Below are positions 57,913-64,000 of a stretch of DNA of 64,000 nt, piece after piece. Positions within the stretch are counted from its first letter, which is position 1; every line of letters begins with the position of its first letter. Below the pieces are notes generated by a model. It saw only the letters and a program-made list of their open reading frames with translations, was not told where the DNA came from and made no database searches. Source of the stretch: Tanypteryx hageni (lineage: Eukaryota; Arthropoda; Insecta; Odonata; Petaluridae); contig CM054120.1 of assembly GCA_028673005.1 (NCBI GenBank), positions 71,411,533 to 71,475,532 of the forward strand. Direction: 5' to 3'. Both the position numbers and the translations under genes were made by a program.

Positions 57913-58158
57913 ACAGACATTCTATAGACAAAATTTTATAAATTATTGCACATTTTGTGTGACAAAAATAGAAAAGCATAAACTTTGTATATTGTTAGAG
58001 TTGCCAGAAATTATTTAAAGAAAATGTATATGTAATTTTTATGTTAATTGGTATTATATTTGCATACTATAGAACATCTACTACATTTGAGTATGTATGG
58101 CATACAGACATTCTATAGAGAAAATTTTATAAATTATTGCACATTTTGTGTCACAAAA
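57907..58158 (+). repeat. Direct repeat pair inside the DDE transposon
   Basis: GGCATACAGACATTCTATAG and the ~45 bases after it occur at 57907-57967 and again at 58098-58158 with two or three differences. The (AT)n tract precedes the first copy. Confidence 0.88.
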
Positions 58159-58482
58159 TTCCAAAAATAAAATAAATAATCAGTTCTACAATCAAGTTTT
58201 TATGGAAAGTAAAACCTTGTCCTTTTTAATTTTGTCATATTGACTATCTAAAATTAATGATATGTCCAGACATCATTTGTACATGAAAGAAAATCAAAAT
58301 ATTCAAATAAAATTATCACTTTTTATAAGTACATATTATAGATACTGAAATACTCAAATGTAGTAGATGTTCCATAGTATGCAAATATAATACCAATTAA
58401 CATAAAAATTACATATACATATTCTTTAAATAATTTCTGGCAACTCTAACAATATACAAAGTTTATGATTTTCTATTTTTGT
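57962..58482. repeat. Long inverted repeat (arms ~133 bp)
   Basis: Arm 57962-58094 is nearly the reverse complement of 58349-58482; for example AGAGTTGCCAGAAATTATTT pairs with AAATAATTTCTGGCAACTCT. The ~254-bp spacer includes the second direct repeat. It could be a nested foldback/MITE or a local inverted duplication. Confidence 0.88.
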
Positions 58483-59920
58483 AACTTCAGTAACTATAGG
58501 ATACATTCATTAAAAACAATTACATTTAATAAAAATATAAGAAAAAATGGACAAAGTAAATGAAAAATTTGAACAACTTAGAAATTATAATTCTTTCCAT
58601 GGTGTTGGGAAAATCTCATCCATACTGTAAATATGCATATTATTTGAATGTCCATCATCTGTATAATATTTTATTCCATTCAAATCCAAATTTTCTTCAT
58701 TAATCCATTCTGCATATTGAACATTGTCCTGGTTTGTTAGAATAGCCATCATTTCATGCTGTCGTCTAGCAGCAATATGAATTGGCCTAACTCTTTCCTG
58801 AATTTGTGACATGGTCTCTGTCTGCTTGTGTATCTTATAGTGTTTCTGTAACATGATATTTGAAGCAAAATACAGATTGCAGGTATTGCATATTCCATTT
58901 CTTAATTCCTTTTGAATAGATGGGCAGTATAGATCATATGGCATAATTTTGAAATTTTTTGCTGATCTTGGTAATATTTCTCCCAAATCAATAATTCTTG
59001 CAATGAAAACAGATGGATACTTCAAATTACGACCCTGTTCATCTGTTGATAATGGAGCTTTTAAACCTGCATTTGTCTGTTTGATTGGAATCAGTGGAGG
59101 TAGGAATCGTTCCCTTAAAATACTAAAAATTGAGCTTTGAGGTGCTGAACAACAGTTTATGTCTCTGCACTTTACAATCTGTATAAAATATTGGCTAGTT
59201 CTCAAATGTTTTGATGACCAAATAGCATCTTTTGTCAACATATATTCAGGATTAATCTCGGAATTTTCTGAACTTAAATATTTGGCTATCCATCAATTAC
59301 CATCTGCCCCCATATTTCTGCCAATGTAAATATTCAAAATTTTCTTTTATAAGGTCAATCGTTTTGCCTTATGAATTAAGATGGCTTCCATAATGCTCAT
59401 GAGGAAGACAGTTCATTACTTAAAGATGCCATCCTTCTCTCAACATGATTGAAAGAACTCCTGCCAGGTGCATTGGTGGCAATAAAAAGGGCATCCAAAT
59501 TATACTATAAAAAGTGATTGATTCCAACATCAATTACCTTCTGGTATCGCGGATTCTCATCAGGGCCACCATCCACAGTAAAAATTACCACAGGTTTTAC
59601 TTCGTTCTGAAACCTTGTGATACTTTCAAATTCTGGTAACTTAAAAAGTATTTCAAAGTCAAATAAATGCATGTGAAAATGCTGTTGAAGAAGAGTGCTT
59701 AACGGATCTGACAGCTACAAAGGTTGGGCCTGAGTATCCTACCGCAGTTGGATTGCCATTTTCATTTTTCTTTATTTAAATTCCAACATAAACTGGAGGT
59801 ATCAACTTATGTCTGGCAGCTACAACCCAATCATGATCTGGTAAACTCACTCGATACTCAACATGCATGACCAATGGGGATTGCTCCTTTGCTGCTGTTA
59901 AGCCAAGTGGCACTCTAGCC

Positions 59921-60602
59921 TAGCCTAGCCTAGGTTGCCATCGCAAGACTTCGCATAGGTCACTGCTGGTGGATGCACAGTTACCTATTGCGGGCGGAGG
60001 AACCCCCAGTTTGTGAGACATGTGATACTGCATTGACAGTGTCACATGTGTTACAGGACTGTATCCAATTTAGGAATGAGAGAGAGAGAGGGCATGTATG
60101 GCTTCGAACCTCACTCTCTCTCTCTTGGAGTTAATCCAGAAAATATAAATAGAACATTGTCATTCCTAAGGGAGTCCAGAATTTTAGCATTTATTTAATT
60201 TTTAAGTGTTTTTAATCTTTTTACAATGGGATAAGAGGAAGAAAGATCCTTTCTCTATCCATTTTTAAAGGTTTTATATTTTACGGGCATAATAACTCCT
60301 TCTAGTGCAGGGAAAAATTTTATACATGTCAGGAGACCCTTATACAGTCTTGCTGATGTTTTATTCTACAGATTGGGAGAGACCCTTATACAATCTCTTA
60401 CCATCTGTTTTTAACTTCATTTATTTATCTGTTTTATCTATCTGTTTTATCTATTTAATTATTAATTTATTTATATATTTATTGTGTGTCTGGTGCTATG
60501 GTTAGTTTGCCACAAATGGGTTGTGGTTAAAAGTGCATATTATGGCGATAATAGCCCAAGAGGCTGATTCACCTTAAATTACACACACACACACACACAC
60601 AC
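59921..60602 (+). mobile_element. 5'-truncated I-clade LINE tail nested in the transposase
   Basis: VAIARLRIGHCWWMHSYLL... and CETCDTALTVSHVLQDC (about 59934-60063) match the C-terminal CCHC region of I-clade ORF2. After GAGAGA and CTCTCT tracts comes a 3' UTR ending in (AC)n at 60581-60602. AGCC at 59917-59920 and 60603-60606 is a possible short target duplication; the repeated TAGCC on the left blurs it. It interrupts the transposase right after SQDDKA. Confidence 0.82.
60581..60602 (+). repeat. (AC)n microsatellite at the LINE 3' end
   Basis: Eleven AC dinucleotides serving as the 3' tail of the nested LINE. Confidence 0.93.
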
Positions 60603-60917
60603 AGCCTTATCATCTTGGCTCAAGAAGCATACTTCATTTGGTTGAAGAATTGAAGCAATTTCTTCCAAATGATTAATAGTTGCTCTGCAAAATTGCCCAT
60701 CAAAATGTTGGAAGTGTGTATAATTTTGAGCTCTCATGAGCAATACAGAGAATAAATAAAAATTATTGAATTTGTCGGTTCAAGAAAATTAAGGAAATAA
60801 AAAATAAAGCACAAGATCTTGGCAAAGTGCTTTCCTATTTTGTGACATCACATTGTTTTACATATACACCTCCCCCCTTGTCACATATTCCCAGACCCCC
60901 TCCCTCCCCCTTAAGCA

Positions 60918-60940
60918 TGATATCATTTAAGGATGGCCCC
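60918..60940 (-). repeat. Terminal inverted repeat, right
   Basis: Partner of 57532-57554, followed by TAC. Confidence 0.9.
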
Positions 60941-61984
60941 TACGATGACTGGCCTCGATTTTTGGCAGGCCTAATATCGGCATCAATATATTGTATATTC
61001 TAAATAGGATAGATTTGTCAATTACATATCAAAATAAGTAGAAATCTAAGGTTAATCACAACTATTAAGGCTAGTTGCCTAGCTTCCTCCATTCCATCAA
61101 AAATAATAACTAAATAACTTAATCGATGTTGGTGAGAACTCATCGGATGTTAAAACAATCAAGGTTAGGCAACCATACCGCAATAATGACGTACATTAAG
61201 ATTCATAAAAGTCTGTTGTGCATTACCTTTCATTACGAATATTCAATACTAGTTTCTTCATATTCCGATCCTTTTTCAGCTCTCGGTTGATAAGGAATAG
61301 GGATGAAAGTATAATTTATTTTTTCCTATGCATCTCCATCATAACATCCCCATTAAATAACTGATTAGTATAAATTATGATGCAATTTAAATTAGTCTGT
61401 TTTCGAATTGCCTATATTTCATGTGTGTGAAGTTATTATGTATGCTGGAAATTCTATCTAACACAATTTAAGTCTATCCAATAAAGAACTTATAAATCAA
61501 AATGATACATTACAACAAATGATCAAAAAATACTAATGAACACAAAGATCAAAGTGGCTGACATAAATAATTACCATAAATATTTAACATTGCAATGACA
61601 AAAACTAAAGGTGTGACCGAGTATTGCAATCAAATATAAACATTAATCAGATCAATTACATTTGTCAATACAGCCTGTATCACAAATAACTCAAAATTCA
61701 CAAAAAAAGATTTGGCCAATTATAGTAACATCAACAAAAACCAAACCGAATGCACAAAATGATAAACGTTATGTCGAAAATTATCAAATGGCATTAAATT
61801 TATCAATAAAAAAGAACTTAAATATGTTCAACAATCAACAGAGGGAAAAAACCATTGCTTCATTACTAACATTGGTAGTACATTAAAAACCGCATCTCAA
61901 TAAGATCATACCTTCTAAAAAATCAGGCTTGGGGAACTTGAACATCATCAAAATACAAACAAGGAACACCAAACAAGTATAACT
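60941..61984. other. AT-rich sequence without recognisable features
   Basis: No repeat or credible gene seen. The frame at 61662-61886 has low-complexity, Asn/Lys/Gln-rich composition as expected of AT-rich noise. Confidence 0.6.
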
Positions 61985-63098
61985 TACACACTCTAAGGCC
62001 TCTCGTTAACATTCTTCCCTTGTCACTAAAAATACAGCTAGTGACCTCCCTAATTTTTCCTCACTTCGATTATTGTGATGTTGTATACCAGGACTTATCA
62101 AAGGAACTCGCCATTAAGCTACAACGTTCTCATAATGCCTGCATCAGATTCATCTTTAATCTTAAAAAATCTGACCATGTCTCATAATACTTCCGTCGAC
62201 TCTCCTGGCTAAAACTTGATTCCCAAAGAAACCTTCACCTTCTCTCTCTATTGTATTAAATATTAAATAACAACATCCCTTGTTATCTTTCATCTAATTT
62301 TGTCACCATTAATACAGTTCACCATTGCAATACCAGAGGATGTGATAAACTACTAACTCCACTTCATAGAACAGAAATTTACAACAAATCCTTCACTGTC
62401 ACTGCTTGTAAACTCTGGAATGGCCTTCCAACATTAATAAAAAACTCTCTATCTCTAAGCACTTTTAAACGCTTGTATTACAAGCATCTCCTCTCACTTC
62501 CCATGCATTGAACCACACTCTATCTTTTCTTTCAGGTTGTCAAAAGAATGCGCTTATTAGGCATAAATTTATAATTTTATTTTATTTATTTTCCTATATC
62601 ATAATGACGATGTAATCTCCCAGGCATACCTTACCTTACAATCCCTGTTCCCCTCTCACCCCCCTCCCTTATATGGATATAAATGTATGTACATATGTTT
62701 GCATTTATGAATGTTTTTCTCTGTTTCTCATATTATTGATTTTTTTTCTTTCTTTTCTTTTCCTTCCCATGAACTATTTTAGAAATTTTCGCGGTTTTTT
62801 ACACCTCTCTTCTCTGCATAGGTGTTTTCCGCAGTGGGAATTTTTCTGTGTTAAAACATAACTGATACACAGTTTTTTATGACCCACAAAACTAACATTC
62901 TTTGGTAATGCTCTGTTATCTACTAACAAATATATTAACTTGTAATTAATTTGTATTTTGTTAAAATCTGTATGTAATTACTTTCTCTTATTTTGTAAAT
63001 ATTGTAATTACTTATATGACGAAAGGGTTAAATGTAAGAAGGGACTACATAGTCTCAATTTCGCCCTAATAAAGTCGTTTGTCTGTCTTTCTGTCTGT
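61985..63098 (+). pseudogene. CR1/L2-like LINE: C-terminal RT region and 3' UTR
   Basis: TLRPLVNILPLSLKIQLVTSLIFPHFDYCDVVYQ, ELAIKLQRSHNACIRFIFNL, WLKLDSQRNLHLLSLLY and YNKSFTVTACKLWNGLP...STFKRLYYKHLLS form the conserved post-RT region of CR1/L2/Jockey-type ORF2, ending near 62512. TAA/TAG stops near 62188 and 62258 break it. A ~580-bp 3' UTR follows, finishing with CTCAATTTCGCCCTAATAAAG and a (TGTC)-like tail at about 63076-63098. It begins abruptly at ~61985. It is either the 3' end of the element with ORF2 at 54538, its RT core lost, or an independent 5'-truncated copy. Confidence 0.82.
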
Positions 63099-63540
63099 AA
63101 GGAATAGTGGAAGGGAAGAAGTCGTGGTCGCGCGATTGAGAATAGGGCATTCAGCCCTGACCCACTCATTCCTCTTTACCATCGAGAAAGAACCACCACA
63201 ATGCACTGACTGCGACTCCCTTCTAACTGTAAGACACCTCCTGACAGAATGCCGGAAATATAACGTGCTACGAAGCAAGTTCCACATTACGGGGTAACTT
63301 GCTGATATTTTATCAGACGACTCCATGAAAATGGATAATATTTTAAGGTTTTTAAGAGAAGCTGGACTTATCCACCTTTTATAGAATTTTAAACATTTAC
63401 TTTTAATGCATTTTATTATTTATGATTTTACTATTTAATACATTGTAGGAAATCGTTTGCAATGTCTCTTGACAGGCAACGAGAAAGGTGCAAAATGACC
63501 CTAGCTGTCGAAGCACCTAAAATCAAATACCTACCTACCA
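63098..63540 (+). pseudogene. I-clade LINE ORF2 C-terminus and 3' UTR, 3' half of a split copy
   Basis: VRNSGREEVVVARLRIGHSALTHSFLF and C-x2-C (CTDCDSLLTVRHLLTEC) match residues ~1136-1187 of the intact ORF2, so it starts where the fragment at 50808-52405 stops. A TAA at about 63296 precedes the last ~28 codons (LADILSDDS...REAGLIHLL), which stay in frame to a TAG at 63382. The 3' UTR contains stem AGGTGC (63486-63491)/GCACCT (63513-63518) and ends in a CCTACCTACC tail. Confidence 0.86.
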
Positions 63541-64000
63541 ACTCCACCGGGTCCCATGCGGCAGGAAAATGGAACGGAACGGTAATCTTCCAAAAAGGCT
63601 TTATTTCCACTCATGATCTAATCTCTTCCCCATGACTTCCACCCATCCTCTACACACAACATTTTGTCTTTCATCCCGTATTTCCACTGCCCCTCGCAAA
63701 GTGCCTCTCGCCATTCTTTGCCTTCATCACATGACCATCCCTTACCATTGGCTACCTCGAGTGGCTTCATTGGCATGGTTCCGGCAGAAATTCCCACACT
63801 TGCGGCTCCCAGTGTTAACCGATATGAGGCAGGAAGTATCATGTAGCCAAGATTACATAATGCAGCCAAAGACAGGTGGCCAGCTAGCAAAAAGTGCTGC
63901 CTTGACTACACGAAAATTACAAAATGAAATTGTAAAGGCAATTTATTGAATTCAAGTCTAACTGAAGGTAATATATTTAACGGAAAAGATTTTAGTACTC
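63541..64000 (+). repeat. Module B of the 2.2-kb unit reappears (open at window end)
   Basis: ACTCCACCGGGTCCCATGCGGCAGG matches the start of module B (446 in unit 1) and continues in order to the window end with more divergence than among array copies. It has the short-motif subfamily form. The I-clade 3' tail joins it exactly at the module start. Confidence 0.9.

Larger units (their letters stand above)
58585..60770 (-). pseudogene. DDE transposase with C-terminal C2H2 finger, interrupted
   Basis: Minus-strand order: FDGQFCRATINHLEEI and LSQDDKA (about 60770-60603), then a nested LINE tail, PLGLTAAKEQ, HDWVVAARHKLIPPVYVGI (~59820-59850), a frame change, PVVIFTVDGGPDENPRYQK (~59540-59590), LDALFIATNAPGR...NHVERRM (~59430-59490), more breaks, then an open frame 59241-58585 of 218 codons. 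That frame contains a C2H2 zinc finger (C118-C121-H134-H138) in CNTCNLYFASNIMLQKHYKIH. Likely catalytic residues are the Asp of SQDDKA, the Asp of VDGGPDE and the Glu of VERRM, by analogy with RNase H-fold transposases; this is inference. Several stops and frameshifts; inactive. Confidence 0.78.
57532..60940 (-). mobile_element. DDE DNA transposon with GGGGCC-type inverted repeats
   Basis: Left end GGGGCCATCCTTAAATGATG... at 57532-57554 matches the reverse complement of 60918-60940 at 22 of 23 positions. TAC flanks both ends (57529-57531 and 60941-60943), a probable 3-bp target duplication. C-rich tracts (CCCCCCCTCCCC) sit just inside each end. The decayed transposase lies on the minus strand, with a second LINE tail nested in it. 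The type with ...DGGPDENP and ATNAPGR...VERRM motifs is common in invertebrate genomes, but I cannot assign a superfamily from memory. Confidence 0.88.

Noticed and set aside
61662..61886. 74-codon frame as a small gene
   Set aside because: AT-rich composition, no homology or context, consistent with chance.

Overview
The window looks like a repeat-dominated, probably heterochromatic stretch of an animal genome, most likely an arthropod. No intact host gene is visible. The evidence is eukaryotic mobile DNA of several classes: I-clade and CR1/L2-like non-LTR retrotransposons, a piggyBac, a tRNA-derived SINE and another DDE transposon. There are also AT-rich intergenic sequence, microsatellites and two large tandem arrays. 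The species cannot be fixed from sequence alone.

Region 1 (1-43700) is a tandem array of a ~2.21-kb unit, about 15 copies in direct orientation. On the + strand each unit has three modules. Module B is ~0.63 kb of unknown origin. Module RT is ~1.1 kb of decayed I-clade ORF2 (linker plus reverse transcriptase). Module M is ~0.46 kb and resembles the propeptide and first part of the catalytic domain of a matrix metalloproteinase (MMP), including the cysteine-switch motif. The array was later hit by an I-clade LINE with intact ORFs and a perfect 13-bp target duplication (2793-8532), and by a piggyBac present twice at the same unit position (14245-16878 and 27914-31254). The piggyBac carries a tRNA-derived SINE.

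Region 2 (43701-~50805) is a second array, unit ~1249 bp, 5.7 copies. On the minus strand it carries the start of a LINE ORF2: a 2A-like peptide (DVEVNPGP) followed by a decayed endonuclease domain.

Region 3 (~50808-63540) is a nest. An I-clade element is split into 50808-~52405 and 63098-63540. Between the halves lie a CR1/L2-type ORF1 remnant, a 24-bp minisatellite, a leader, a reading frame with two PAM2 (poly(A)-binding-protein docking) motifs, an endonuclease and partial RT, a TIR-bounded DDE transposon (57532-60940) with its own nested LINE tail, and a CR1/L2-like RT C-terminus with 3' UTR. From 63541 to the end, module B of the 2.2-kb unit reappears, so the first array or a dispersed copy resumes beyond the window.

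The only reading frames that look fully functional are ORF1 and ORF2 of the LINE at 2793-8532. Everything else coding-like is broken. The most unusual features are the MMP/RT chimeric satellite, the PAM2 motifs in a retrotransposon frame, and the array built from a 2A-endonuclease module.
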